This document shows positions 16,453 through 26,034 of a DNA stretch of 64,000 nucleotides, in pieces. Numbering within the stretch: the first letter of the stretch is position 1; each line of letters begins with the position of its first letter. This DNA comes from Thermodesulfobium narugense DSM 14796. Its GTDB lineage: Bacteria; Thermodesulfobiota; Thermodesulfobiia; Thermodesulfobiales; Thermodesulfobiaceae. Made by a program: the position numbers and the translations under genes. Under the pieces are notes generated by a model. It made no database searches. It was not told where the DNA came from and was given only the letters and a program-made list of their open reading frames with translations. The stretch spans positions 523,501-587,500 of the forward strand of contig NC_015499.1 in NCBI RefSeq assembly GCF_000212395.1. The letters run 5' to 3'.

Positions 16453-16986
16453 ATGGTAAGTCAAACAAGGAAAAATAAAGAAAATACTGTAAGTAAAATT
16501 TTAGAAGAACTTAATAATTCCTCTGCTGTTTTTTTGGTTGATCTAAAGGGAATGAACGTCAAAGAAAGCGTCGAATTGAGGGATAGAATAAGAGAAACTT
16601 CTTCAAAGCTCAGAATAGTGAAAAATACTTTGCTTGGCATAGCGCTTGATCAAATTGGCAAAAAGTCTTTGGTGAAAGACTTGTTATTTGGGCCAACTGC
16701 AGTCCTTTTTGTACAGGGCGATATTAGCGCTGCCGCAAAAGTTTTGAAGACATCCCTTAAAGAATTTGAAAAGGGAACAATTAAAGGTGGATTTATTGAA
16801 AATAAGGCTCTTAGTGCCATAGAGGTTGAGGCTCTTGCTGATATTCCGCCAAAAGAGGTACTTTTGTCAAAGGTGTTGTATCTTTTACAGAGTCCTTTGT
16901 CAAGATTTGCGGGAGTACTTGGTGCGGTTCCGAGAGACTTTATGTATGCACTGCAGGCCCTTAGAGATAAAAAAGAGGCTTCTTGA
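16453..16986 (+). CDS. rplJ: 50S ribosomal protein L10
   Basis: 177 residues from ATG 16453, chosen for AAAGGAGGTG 6 bp upstream; upstream in-frame codons belong to the leader. Family features: FLVDLKGMNVKESVELRDRI, RIVKNTLLGIAL, and the long C-terminal helix that binds L7/L12 dimers. Confidence 0.96.
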   Translation: MVSQTRKNKENTVSKILEELNNSSAVFLVDLKGMNVKESVELRDRIRETSSKLRIVKNTLLGIALDQIGKKSLVKDLLFGPTAVLFVQGDISAAAKVLKTSLKEFEKGTIKGGFIENKALSAIEVEALADIPPKEVLLSKVLYLLQSPLSRFAGVLGAVPRDFMYALQALRDKKEAS

Positions 16987-17065
16987 TTTTTGAATATAAT
17001 GAATATAAATTTATTATTTATTTAAACGAAAATTTTTAAAAATTATAAATATTTAGGAGGATAAA

Positions 17066-17452
17066 ATGGCTTTGAGTAAAGAAGAAATATTAGAAGCTAT
17101 ATCTCAAATGACTGTTCTTGAACTATCAGAACTCATTAAGGCTTTTGAGGAAAAATTTGGCGTAACTGCTGCGGCTCCTGTTGCTGTTGCCGCTGCTGGA
17201 GCTGGGGCTGCTGCAGCACCTCAGGAAGAGGTTGAGGAACAAACAGAATTTGACGTAATTTTAACTGATGTAGGCGCAAAAAAGATTGATGTCTTGAAGG
17301 TTGTGCGTGAGATTACTTCGCTTGGTTTGAAAGAAGCAAAGGAATTGGTTGACAATGTCCCCAAACCAATTAAAGAGAAAGTGAAAAAAGAAGAAGCTGC
17401 CGAGATTAAGGCAAAAGTTGAAGCTGCTGGTGGCAAAGTTGAAGTAAAGTAG
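17066..17452 (+). CDS. rplL: 50S ribosomal protein L7/L12
   Basis: 128 residues: N-terminal dimerisation helix, Ala/Gly-rich hinge (about 36-50) and the C-terminal domain ([42 protein letters not shown]). ATG after AGGAGG. Ends the ribosomal protein operon; a strong terminator follows. Confidence 0.97.
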   Translation: MALSKEEILEAISQMTVLELSELIKAFEEKFGVTAAAPVAVAAAGAGAAAAPQEEVEEQTEFDVILTDVGAKKIDVLKVVREITSLGLKEAKELVDNVPKPIKEKVKKEEAAEIKAKVEAAGGKVEVK

Positions 17453-17470
17453 TTTTTCCCTAATAATTCT

Positions 17471-17499
17471 GGTCGGACTTAAGTCCGACCTTTTTTTTT
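17471..17499 (+). terminator. Intrinsic terminator of the rplJL operon
   Basis: Perfect palindrome GGTCGGACTTAAGTCCGACC (17471-17490) followed by nine Ts. Confidence 0.95.
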
Positions 17500-17551
17500 G
17501 TTATGAAAAGATGTTAAACTATTATGAAACTTTAAAGTTGAGGTGTAGTTA

Positions 17552-18532
17552 ATGGAATATAGAAAGTTAGGGACTTCTGATATTATGATCTCTACAATAG
17601 GTTTGGGTACTTGGGCTATAGGTGGTTGGTCTTGGGGAGGCACTGATGTAGAAAAGTCAATTGAAACAATTAGGGCCTTTATAGATAATGGGGGTAATTT
17701 TATTGATACTGCTCCTGCTTATGGATTAGGGCTTTCCGAAGAAATTGTTGGAAAGGCTATAAGAGGCAAAAGAGATAAAGTTGTTTTGGCTACAAAGTGT
17801 GGACTAGTTTGGGATATTAAAAAGGGTACGTTTTTTTTCCAGGAAAACGATAAGCCTGTTTATAGATATCTGGGTAGGGAATCTATAGAAAACGAATTAA
17901 ACCAAAGTCTTAAGAGATTAAATACAGATTATATAGATCTTTATCAAATCCACTGGCTTGATAGAGTGACATCTGTTGAAGAGACAATGGGGGCTCTTCT
18001 AAAGGCTAAAGAAGAAGGAAAGATCAGAGAGATTGGCATATGTAACGCTGGAACTTTGGAAATTGAAGAGTTTATGAAATACGCAAAAATTCAATCTGAT
18101 CAAGAGAAATTTAGTATGTTGGATATGGAAGCAAGATTTGAAAATATACCTTACTGTACAAAGAATAATATTTCTTTTATAGCTTATTCCCCTCTTGAAA
18201 AGGGTTTATTAAGTGGGAAAGTGACTCTTGATAGGGTATTTCCTAAAGACGATAACAGGTCTTTCGAATCAAGATTTAGCCCTCAAATTAGAGGAAAGAT
18301 TTTGAATCTTTTGGCTGAGTTTGATAAGCTAAAGGAGAAGTATAATATTACAACAGCACAGCTTATCCTGGCATGGACTAGAATGATGCCTGGAGTTTCA
18401 TGTTTGCTTGTAGGAGCAAGAAAGGTTGAACAAGTTATAGAAAACCTTAAATCTTCTGACATTTTTCTTGAGCAGAGGGATTGGAACTATATTTTTGACT
18501 ATGTGGAAAGAAAGACTGAAAGTATATTTTAA
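17552..18532 (+). CDS. Aldo/keto reductase
   Basis: 326-residue single-domain (beta/alpha)8 NAD(P)H-dependent oxidoreductase. Catalytic tetrad in place: Asp52 and Tyr57 (FIDTAPAYG), Lys82 (LATKCG), His134 (LYQIHW). The C-terminal cofactor loop LVGARKVEQVIENLKS is intact. The family reduces aldehydes and ketones; this substrate is unknown. It has its own upstream region after the ribosomal terminator and is 24 bp before the next gene. Confidence 0.88.
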   Translation: MEYRKLGTSDIMISTIGLGTWAIGGWSWGGTDVEKSIETIRAFIDNGGNFIDTAPAYGLGLSEEIVGKAIRGKRDKVVLATKCGLVWDIKKGTFFFQENDKPVYRYLGRESIENELNQSLKRLNTDYIDLYQIHWLDRVTSVEETMGALLKAKEEGKIREIGICNAGTLEIEEFMKYAKIQSDQEKFSMLDMEARFENIPYCTKNNISFIAYSPLEKGLLSGKVTLDRVFPKDDNRSFESRFSPQIRGKILNLLAEFDKLKEKYNITTAQLILAWTRMMPGVSCLLVGARKVEQVIENLKSSDIFLEQRDWNYIFDYVERKTESIF

Positions 18533-18556
18533 ACTTTACGTTGAGGATAATTAATT

Positions 18557-19129
18557 TTGGAAAAGATTGATATTGTAAAAAATAATTTAAAAAGGATTGT
18601 TGAAGAAAAAATTCAAAAAATCCCAATTTACTCCTGGATTGATAATTTTTATGATATATTTACTTCTTGGGATGAATTTTTTGAAATTTTAAAGAAATAT
18701 GATAATAATGTGTCATTTAATGTCAGTGATTTTTCTAATGAAGAGCTTAAGAATATAGAAGAAGAGACTATAAAAATATCAATAGAAGGTTTAAAATATA
18801 GAATTAAAGAAGAAATTGAGAAGGAACTGCAATTAGTTGAGAGGTTTTGGATTATAGTAGACAAAGAAGGTTTTAAATTACCAAGATTTATTGTTTATGA
18901 CGATAGTGGAAAAAACCATAAGGATTTTAACGTTTTTGATTGTCTAAGAGCGTATGGTTTAAAACCCGATGGGGACGAAGTTTGGGAAGAGGTTGCTAGA
19001 TCAATTTTGTACTCTAAAGAGAATAGGGAAGAATGGGATTTAGATCTTTATGCTACTTATCTTGAGGCTGAAGATCAGGGGTTGAACGAAGTTCAAAGTT
19101 GTTCTACAAAATATATGGATATGGTTTAG
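18557..19129 (+). CDS. Hypothetical acidic protein
   Basis: 190 residues, TTG start with GAGGA about 11 bp upstream. I do not recognise a family. It is rich in Glu/Asp/Lys and Trp, with a predicted helical first half (about 60-100) and no signal peptide or membrane segment, so probably a soluble cytosolic protein. It lies between the aldo/keto reductase and the signalling cluster in the same direction, but a 45 bp AT-rich gap before 19175 may hold a promoter. Confidence 0.6.
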   Translation: MEKIDIVKNNLKRIVEEKIQKIPIYSWIDNFYDIFTSWDEFFEILKKYDNNVSFNVSDFSNEELKNIEEETIKISIEGLKYRIKEEIEKELQLVERFWIIVDKEGFKLPRFIVYDDSGKNHKDFNVFDCLRAYGLKPDGDEVWEEVARSILYSKENREEWDLDLYATYLEAEDQGLNEVQSCSTKYMDMV

Positions 19130-19174
19130 GTTTTCTATATAATATTTTAATATAACCTTAACTTAGGGGGTAAT

Positions 19175-21400
19175 ATGAGGATTTTTCGTATTTTCTTAAA
19201 TGCTGCCCTTCGCAAAAAGATGGGCATAATGGTTCTTTTAAGCTTTTTTGTCTTCGGATTATTATTGTCTGGTGGTGGGTTAATTCAAATTTATAATTTT
19301 AGTAATGAAATTTTGCTAAATGATATAACAAATACCGCAAGAGGAATTAATTCTTTCCTTGATTCTAAAATTTCTGACACAAAAAAGGCTGCCTTAACTT
19401 TGGCCAGTGATCACGATATAATTTCTGGAGTAAAAAACAAAGACTCTAACTCTTTGTTTGTTTTTATTGAAAAATTTGCTCAGCTTTATCCTGGTTTATA
19501 CGTTGTTGTTACTGATTCTGATGGTAAGGTCTTGGCTAGGAGCGATGCCCCCTCAATATCGAGAAATGATAATATTTCAGAATTACCAGAAATAAAAAGT
19601 GCTCTGGATGGAAAAGTTCAATCTGGAATAGGTTTAGGACGAGTTGTAGGTTTATCGATAAGATCAGGAGCACCAGTTAAAGATGAGAAGGGGAAAATTA
19701 TTGGAACTATTTCAACTGGTTACAGAATAGCAGGGGCGAACGAGATTTCAAATCAGATTAAGAATAATTTTGGTGTTGAGGTGGCTTTTTTCCAGGGTAA
19801 TGAAATGGTTTCTACGTCTATTAAACCCAATGAACTTTCTCAATTTAGTAAATTTTTCAATCCTTCGGTTTTTGGGTCTGTCTTAAAAGAAGGAAAACCA
19901 ATAAATTATGGAGCACCTACTAATATTTCAGAATTATACAGTTTTGCTCAGGAAATATTATTTGGTAAGCCATATTTTGGTTATTATTATCCTCTTAGAG
20001 ATGTAGATGGAAATATTTTGGGCATGTATTTTATTGCTAAGGATACTTCTTTTTATAACAACATGTTAAAGAGATTTACTATAATGCAGTTTGCTTTAAA
20101 CATTACGGCTATTATTATCGGTATAATTTTGTTATTGTTGTCTATGGAATTTTTCTTTATGAGACCGATAGGCTTGCTAGTAAAGGATATTAAAAGAGTT
20201 GCTTCTGGTGATCTTAGTCAACCTCTTAATCCTGTTTTTAACGACGAACTAGGAGTTGTTGTAAGGGCTGTAGAATCAATAAGATCAAACTTTATTAACG
20301 TCATTGGAAAAATTAATTATGCAATTAAAGATCTGGTAAACGCATCTAGCGATCTTATGTCGGTGTCGTCTTCTCTTACGACATCTTCAGGGGATGTTTC
20401 TAAATTATCTGAAATTAATGCCAAAGGTGCCGAAAATTTATCTAATATTGCAACTAAATTAAATGAAGACAAAAACATTTTGCTAAAAGGCATACAGGGT
20501 ATTTCTAAAGGCGTTGAGGATCAGGCAATTGCTGCTTCTAATATTGCTCAAAACATCAATAGAATAGCAAGAAGCATTGAAGATTTTACGAATAAGCTTG
20601 GAGACGTAAGTAATAGCTTGTTGGTAATAGATACAAACGTTAAAGAAATAGAAAAAAATATTTTAGAAAAGAAAAACGCTGTTGGAGCAGTAACAGATAT
20701 AGCTAGAAACATAAACTCAATATCTGATGGTGTGAAAGAAGTTTCTGAGAAAATAAGAATGTCTTTAGTTCCCATTCAAACCATAGCAAATCAGATTCAG
20801 CTCTGGTCATCAAACGCTATAATTGAAACCTCAAAATTAGGCGAACAGGGTAAAGCCTTTGGCGTTATCATAGATGAAATACGCAGTCTTTCTGAAAAGC
20901 TTTTGTACACATCCAATGAAATTTCTAGCAATCTTAACGAACGCCTGTTTAACTCTAATAACTTTGATTTTAATTTTGACAGACATATAGAAGGTGTAGA
21001 AGATCTGGGAAATTACTTTACTGCAATTGAAGACTCTGTTAAAACTTTGAAAGATAACATCAGTAATTTGTACCAAAAATTTGAGAAAATAAAAGACGAA
21101 GCTTTAGGTATAATATCTTCAAAAGACATTAAAAATGTTGAAACAAGCTTGGCCAATCTTGCTGCTTTGGCCGAAGAAGATCTCTCGAACGTTCACGATC
21201 TAAACAGAGCATCTTTAGATGTTCAAAAGGCAATTGAAAATCTTGTACAGGTTTCAAAAGATACCGTGTCATCAACAAAGGATATCTCAGAAAGAGCTGA
21301 GAAACAATTAAATGAGGCGGGTAAATTGGAAGAAGTTTCGAACGATATTAAGATGAAGTCAAACGAGCTTGAAGATGAGGTTAGAAAGTTTAAAATATAG
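19175..21400 (+). CDS. Chemoreceptor-like membrane sensor with degenerate signalling domain
   Basis: 741 residues. Membrane helix about 17-42, extracytoplasmic Cache-like region about 45-300 (LYVVVTDSDGKVLARSDAP and GYYYPLRDVDGNILGMYF are typical), second membrane helix about 303-325, HAMP about 327-380 and a long helical domain. The hairpin tip of methyl-accepting proteins is only partly kept: SNAIIETSKLGEQGKAFGVIIDEIR replaces the usual [24 protein letters not shown] and the preceding tip is altered. CheA/CheW coupling is therefore doubtful. It heads a four-gene run with vWA, PP2C and kinase genes (gaps 18-26 bp), which suggests it signals to those proteins. Confidence 0.8.
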   Translation: MRIFRIFLNAALRKKMGIMVLLSFFVFGLLLSGGGLIQIYNFSNEILLNDITNTARGINSFLDSKISDTKKAALTLASDHDIISGVKNKDSNSLFVFIEKFAQLYPGLYVVVTDSDGKVLARSDAPSISRNDNISELPEIKSALDGKVQSGIGLGRVVGLSIRSGAPVKDEKGKIIGTISTGYRIAGANEISNQIKNNFGVEVAFFQGNEMVSTSIKPNELSQFSKFFNPSVFGSVLKEGKPINYGAPTNISELYSFAQEILFGKPYFGYYYPLRDVDGNILGMYFIAKDTSFYNNMLKRFTIMQFALNITAIIIGIILLLLSMEFFFMRPIGLLVKDIKRVASGDLSQPLNPVFNDELGVVVRAVESIRSNFINVIGKINYAIKDLVNASSDLMSVSSSLTTSSGDVSKLSEINAKGAENLSNIATKLNEDKNILLKGIQGISKGVEDQAIAASNIAQNINRIARSIEDFTNKLGDVSNSLLVIDTNVKEIEKNILEKKNAVGAVTDIARNINSISDGVKEVSEKIRMSLVPIQTIANQIQLWSSNAIIETSKLGEQGKAFGVIIDEIRSLSEKLLYTSNEISSNLNERLFNSNNFDFNFDRHIEGVEDLGNYFTAIEDSVKTLKDNISNLYQKFEKIKDEALGIISSKDIKNVETSLANLAALAEEDLSNVHDLNRASLDVQKAIENLVQVSKDTVSSTKDISERAEKQLNEAGKLEEVSNDIKMKSNELEDEVRKFKI

Positions 21401-21423
21401 AAAACGGTCTAAGGAGACTTATA

Positions 21424-22740
21424 GTGCTTAAAGTGAATCTTAAGACTCATAGAAAAAGGTTGTTGGCCGATACCAGTGGCCAAAAGCTATTTGTTTTACT
21501 TAGTATTGAAGTTAGTAAAGAAGTTGAGGAGAGAGGAAAACTTTTTGTCTCCTTTGTTCTTGATACATCCGGTTCAATGAGCGAAACAGTAAACGATAAA
21601 TCAAAAATTGAAATTGTTATTGAATCTCTGAAAAAAATTCTTGAATCTAACATTTTAAAAGATGATGACGAAATAAGTATTGTAACTTTCGATGATGAAG
21701 TAAAAATAGTTTTGCCATTTACCGCTGCTACAGAAAAGGAGAAAATATTTTCATCATTTGAACAAATTAGAACTGGTACAGTTGGCACAAACCTAGGTGC
21801 CGGAATGAAGGTTTCATTAGATCTGCTTAAAGATAAAGCCGGAATAAAAAAGATGGTTGTTTTAACGGATGGCAACGTTTTTGATTTGGATTTGGTTGAA
21901 AAAGTCCTTGACGAACTTGTTTTTTCAAATATATCAGTTATATCTGTGGGTGTTGGTGACGAGTGGAATGAAGATTTGTTGTGCAGGATTTCTGATCGGA
22001 CTTTAGGTAAACCTCTTCACCTATGTGACGTTGAAATTGAGTCTGAAAGTTCAAGCAGTATTAATATTAGCAAGTTGCCATATGTTTTTTTAAACGAATT
22101 AGGCCATGCAACACAGGAAGTAGTTATGAATCTTGAGATGGGAATAGAACTAAAAGAAGGTTTTTCTCTTGAAAGGATAACAAAAATCTTTCCCGTTCAG
22201 TATGAGATTATGATAGATAATAAACCTTATTTGTTGGGAAATCTCGAATCAAGAAGAAGAAATGTTTATCTTCTAGAATTTGATGTTCCTTCAATGCCAG
22301 TTTCAAAGGTTGAAATGGGGAAAATTGATCTATACTATCAGATCCCAAATGCCGATATGAAAGAAAAAGTTGGGCCTTTTGAGATTGGAATTGAATTTAC
22401 AAAGGATCAATTGCTAGCAGTTCAAACGGATCAAGAAGTTATGGATTGGGTTCAGCAAAGGAATATTGAGAAAATAGTAAGTGAAGCAATTAGCCAAGCA
22501 CATAAATCGCCCGAAGAAGCAGAAAAAATTTTGGGTTTGGCAAGAAGTCTCACTATAAAATTAAAAAATGACAACCTAACAGCTTTGTTAGATAAGGCAA
22601 TAGAAGAGATACGTGTTAAGAAATATATAGGTTCAAGCGTGGCAAAAACGCTTAAAATAGGCACGAAGACGCAATTATTAGATCACTCTAAAGAGGATAT
22701 GCCTACAGATGATGATATCAGAAAAGCGACAGGAAGATAG
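21424..22740 (+). CDS. von Willebrand factor A domain protein, TerY-like
   Basis: 438 residues. The vWA domain spans about 38-215, with an intact metal-ion adhesion site: DTSGSMS (about 47-53), Thr in GTVGTNLGAG, and LTDGN. A beta-rich middle (about 220-320) and helical C-terminus follow, as in vWA proteins paired with kinases. No signal peptide, so cytosolic. GTG start after AAGGAG. Neighbouring PP2C phosphatase and Ser/Thr kinase match the TerY-P triad (vWA, phosphatase, kinase) described for stress-signalling systems. Confidence 0.82.
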   Translation: MLKVNLKTHRKRLLADTSGQKLFVLLSIEVSKEVEERGKLFVSFVLDTSGSMSETVNDKSKIEIVIESLKKILESNILKDDDEISIVTFDDEVKIVLPFTAATEKEKIFSSFEQIRTGTVGTNLGAGMKVSLDLLKDKAGIKKMVVLTDGNVFDLDLVEKVLDELVFSNISVISVGVGDEWNEDLLCRISDRTLGKPLHLCDVEIESESSSSINISKLPYVFLNELGHATQEVVMNLEMGIELKEGFSLERITKIFPVQYEIMIDNKPYLLGNLESRRRNVYLLEFDVPSMPVSKVEMGKIDLYYQIPNADMKEKVGPFEIGIEFTKDQLLAVQTDQEVMDWVQQRNIEKIVSEAISQAHKSPEEAEKILGLARSLTIKLKNDNLTALLDKAIEEIRVKKYIGSSVAKTLKIGTKTQLLDHSKEDMPTDDDIRKATGR

Positions 22741-22766
22741 TATGGTTATAAATTCGGAGAAATCTT

Positions 22767-24209
22767 ATGGATGAGGAAATTATTCAGAGTTTAGACTTTG
22801 AAAAAGTTTTTGATTCTTTTAAAGTTGTTGAATCTTTTGGAGATGGATGGAATAAATGCGAATATAATGGGAAAGTTTTTTTATGTTATAGTGGAGAAAG
22901 GGTCAATGTCTATGAAAAGATATTAAAGATAAAAATTTTCCCAGAAATATTAAGTTCGTTCGGGAACAATATTGTTTGTAAGTTTTATCAGGATAAGAGA
23001 TTAAATCTTCCATTAGCACCTGAGCTATCATTACTTCTTATAAAAGATATATGTGAAGCATCTATTTTTTTAGAAAATCATGGATATATGTTTAAAGAAA
23101 TTAATGTGGACGATATTGTGAAATCAGAAAGTGGTTTTAAGTTCTCAAAGATTCCTACTATTATGAGTTTTTCAGATTTTGAGTTTACAAACAAAGCTTA
23201 TGAAAGAGAAGATTATACGATCAAATTGTTGGGCTCTCTTTTATACGAATTATTAAGTGCAATATCAATAAAAAATGGCTTTGATGTTAAGCTTATTTCT
23301 CGTTATGATATCCCTGGTATTCCTCAGTTTCTATCGCTTGCTCTTCCAGGAAGTAGGGCAAAAATTTCTCTTAAAGATGCTTTTAATATGTTAAATCAAA
23401 TATGTTCTACAATTGAAGTACGTCGTTGTAAATACAATATTGGTTCTGCCTCAACAATTGGCTTGAATGTTTCAAGATCAATTAATGAAGATTCATTTGG
23501 CTACGCTCAAATGTATTTCTATAATCATTTTGGGAAACATAACGTTTTGAAAGCTTGTATAGCCGATGGTATGGGGGGAATGGAGGCAGGAGAAATAGCC
23601 AGCAAAGCTGCTGTGGATGCCTTTTTGACTGAAAGGTTTGAACTAATTGATGATGAAGAACATATAGCTAATCAAACAATTGAACTTGCATGGAAAGCTA
23701 ATAGAGCTGTTTTGGAAAGCCTAAATGGTAAACACGGTGGCTGTACTTTTAGTGGTATTTTTATTTATGATGATAAGCTCTTTATTGCACATGTTGGTGA
23801 TACAAGAATTTATTTATACAAGGATAAAAAATTTGAAAGGTTAACAAACGATCACTCTTTGGTTGAAACGTTGATTTTAGGTGGAATAATGACGAGAGAA
23901 GAAGCCCTTAATAGCCCTGATAGAAACAAACTTTTAAGGTCTATGGGATTTATAATAGATAAGCAAGAAAACTATATCGAAGGTCTGTTTCAAAAATTTG
24001 AAAAATACTTTATTCAATTGACTAAAGGAGATTTAATCTTAATGGTAAGTGATGGAGTTTGGGGTGAATTGCCAGACGATGAGATGTTTTCTGTTGTAAA
24101 CTCTTTATCGAATAGACCAGATGATCTGGTAAGTGAATTAATTTCAATAGCTTTAAAAAGGGGGGCGCCTGACAATGCGACAGCGGTTGCTATTTATAAA
24201 GAATTTTAA
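22767..24209 (+). CDS. PP2C-type Ser/Thr phosphatase with kinase-like N-terminal domain
   Basis: 480 residues. The C-terminal half (about 228-480) is a full PP2C: RSINEDSFG, IADGMGGMEAGEIAS, FIAHVGDTRIYLY, LMVSDGVWGE and GAPDNATAVA keep the metal-binding aspartates. The N-terminal 220 residues look like a degenerate protein-kinase fold: the place of the HRD loop reads MFKEINVDDIV and that of DFG reads IPTIMSF, so it should be inactive. It may act as a regulatory pseudokinase. It lies between the vWA and kinase genes and probably removes phosphates added by the latter. The pseudokinase reading is inference; the phosphatase is clear. Confidence 0.85.
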   Translation: MDEEIIQSLDFEKVFDSFKVVESFGDGWNKCEYNGKVFLCYSGERVNVYEKILKIKIFPEILSSFGNNIVCKFYQDKRLNLPLAPELSLLLIKDICEASIFLENHGYMFKEINVDDIVKSESGFKFSKIPTIMSFSDFEFTNKAYEREDYTIKLLGSLLYELLSAISIKNGFDVKLISRYDIPGIPQFLSLALPGSRAKISLKDAFNMLNQICSTIEVRRCKYNIGSASTIGLNVSRSINEDSFGYAQMYFYNHFGKHNVLKACIADGMGGMEAGEIASKAAVDAFLTERFELIDDEEHIANQTIELAWKANRAVLESLNGKHGGCTFSGIFIYDDKLFIAHVGDTRIYLYKDKKFERLTNDHSLVETLILGGIMTREEALNSPDRNKLLRSMGFIIDKQENYIEGLFQKFEKYFIQLTKGDLILMVSDGVWGELPDDEMFSVVNSLSNRPDDLVSELISIALKRGAPDNATAVAIYKEF

Positions 24210-24227
24210 AAAAATTAAGGAGAGAAT

Positions 24228-25976
24228 ATGATTTTTTGTAGAGTTTGTGGGTATGGTCCAATATCAGAAGAGGTAAAAGTTTGCCCGGTATGTGGTACCT
24301 CAGTTGTTGATAAAGCTTTTTCTGGGACTAGAACTCTTTCAATAATGGCACTAGCTTCTGGAACTCTTCTTCAAAATGGAAAGTACAGAATTGAAGACGT
24401 AATTATCCAAGGTGGATTCTCTTTTACTTATTCAGCAATACAAACTATGCTTGATGCAAAGGTAGCGATAAAAGAGTTATTTGCGCTGGGAGCTACAAGA
24501 CAGGGTAGCGTTGTTATATTTGATTCAGATTCCTCTGAAAGTATTGGTGAATTTCTAAATGAGGGAAGAATTCTTGCAAGGTTAAATCATCCTGGAATTG
24601 TAAAAGTTCTTGATTTTTTTGAAGAAAATAATACTGCATATCTTGTAATGGAATTTCTTGATGGTGAATCTTTGTCTTTATTGTTAAATAGGGTTGGAAA
24701 AATACCTGAAAATGAAGCTCTTAATTATATTAAGCAAGTTGCTCAGGCCCTAAAAGTTGTTCATGATGCAGGATTACTTCATCAGGATGTAAAACCAGAT
24801 AACTTAATTTTGACAAAGGAAGGTCGAATTGTAATTGTTGATTTTGGTTCGGCCAGACAATTTATTGCAGAGAAAACAGGCAATTATGATAGGATTGTTA
24901 CTCCTGGATTTGCGCCTCTTGAACAATACGGTCAGAGAGTAAGAAGAGGCCCTTATACAGATGTATATTCCCTTTGCGCTAATTTTTATACATTAATTAA
25001 AGGTTTTCCCCCACCACCTGCCCCAGATAGATTGCAAACTTTGAGAGAATTAGATTTATCAGGTGTAAATCCAAAAATTGCGAGGATTATTTCAAAAGGT
25101 CTTGAGGTTAATGTAAATAATAGAATTAGATCAATGGATGAACTTTTGGCAATGATTGATGAGATAGAAAGCAAAAGTTCTGTGGTAGACAGAACTATTT
25201 CTAGAGAAGTGCTGCAAAGAGAAGAAGACGTTAGCTTTGATGATAGAAAGCTTTTTTCAAATAATGAAAATGTATTTTCTCAGGAAGAAGTACTTGATAT
25301 TGATATTTTGGAGATTGAAAATCAAGAAGATCCGAAAGTGCTTTTTGAAATTGGTTTAAAGTATTTACTAGGTTTTGGTGTAACAAGAAATTTTGATATT
25401 GCTTTTAAATGTTTTAGAGAGGCTTCTGGGAAAGGAAATGTTGAAGCATTATATAGGTTGGGACTTATGTATCTTCACGGGCAAGGAACATATCAAGACG
25501 ACAAAATGGCCTTCAAATACTTCAAAGACGCTTCAGAAAAAGGAAATGCTGATGCAATGTATAGATTGGGTTGGATGTATGAATATGGTAGAGGTACATC
25601 ACAAGACGACAAAATGGCCTTCAAATACTTCAAAGACGCTTCAGAAAAAGGAAATGCTGATGCAATGTATCACTTGGGACTTATGTATCTTCACGGGCAA
25701 GGAACATATCAAGACGACAAAATGGCCTTCAAATACTTCAAAGACGCTTCAGAAAAAGGAAATGCTGATGCAATGTATAGATTGGGTTGGATGTATGAAT
25801 ATGGTAGAGGTACATCACAAGACGACAAAATGGCAAAATATTGGTATGAGAAGTCAAAAGATTTAGGGAATATTGATTCCAAAAACAAGCTTGAAAGTTT
25901 TTTGCCTGGTATTAACTCTAAAAAAAATAAGGGTAGCTTTTTTGGAAGAATTTTCAAAAATATTTTTGGTAGTTAA
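24228..25976 (+). CDS. Ser/Thr protein kinase with N-terminal zinc ribbon and C-terminal Sel1 repeats
   Basis: 582 residues. Zinc ribbon at 1-25 (C4-RV-C7 and C19-PV-C22). Kinase domain about 50-310: Lys in VAIKELF, catalytic loop LLHQDVKPDNLIL (HQD for HRD), metal motif IVDFGSA, and GFAPLEQYG of the PknB-like activation segment. The Gly-loop is weak (QGGFSFTYS). After a linker come five Sel1-like repeats (about 375-555), four nearly identical, which usually bind partner proteins. No membrane segment, unlike many bacterial kinases of this class. Last gene of the signalling run. Confidence 0.88.
   Translation: MIFCRVCGYGPISEEVKVCPVCGTSVVDKAFSGTRTLSIMALASGTLLQNGKYRIEDVIIQGGFSFTYSAIQTMLDAKVAIKELFALGATRQGSVVIFDSDSSESIGEFLNEGRILARLNHPGIVKVLDFFEENNTAYLVMEFLDGESLSLLLNRVGKIPENEALNYIKQVAQALKVVHDAGLLHQDVKPDNLILTKEGRIVIVDFGSARQFIAEKTGNYDRIVTPGFAPLEQYGQRVRRGPYTDVYSLCANFYTLIKGFPPPPAPDRLQTLRELDLSGVNPKIARIISKGLEVNVNNRIRSMDELLAMIDEIESKSSVVDRTISREVLQREEDVSFDDRKLFSNNENVFSQEEVLDIDILEIENQEDPKVLFEIGLKYLLGFGVTRNFDIAFKCFREASGKGNVEALYRLGLMYLHGQGTYQDDKMAFKYFKDASEKGNADAMYRLGWMYEYGRGTSQDDKMAFKYFKDASEKGNADAMYHLGLMYLHGQGTYQDDKMAFKYFKDASEKGNADAMYRLGWMYEYGRGTSQDDKMAKYWYEKSKDLGNIDSKNKLESFLPGINSKKNKGSFFGRIFKNIFGS
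25458..25835 (+). repeat. 216-bp tandem DNA repeat encoding paired Sel1 repeats
   Basis: The segment starting at 25458 (TTGGGACTTATG) recurs at 25674, 216 bp on, almost base for base through about 25835. Each unit encodes two 36-residue Sel1 repeats, one with LMYLHGQGTYQDD and one with WMYEYGRGTSQDD. Near identity at silent sites indicates recent duplication or gene conversion. Confidence 0.9.
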
Positions 25977-25998
25977 TTTTTTGTAATTTCGCAAGTGT

Positions 25999-26026
25999 TT
26001 GACAATTTAAATTTAAGGTTTATTAT
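25999..26026 (+). promoter_or_regulatory. Promoter of the ilvBNC-leuA operon
   Basis: TTGACA (25999-26004), 16 bp spacer, TATTAT (26021-26026), just upstream of the T-box leader. Confidence 0.65.
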
Positions 26027-26034
26027 ATATAGAA

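Noticed and set aside
25393-25866. Open frame of 157 codons across the kinase repeats
   Set aside because: It is a shadow frame created by the 108-bp periodic repeat; the kinase frame explains the DNA.
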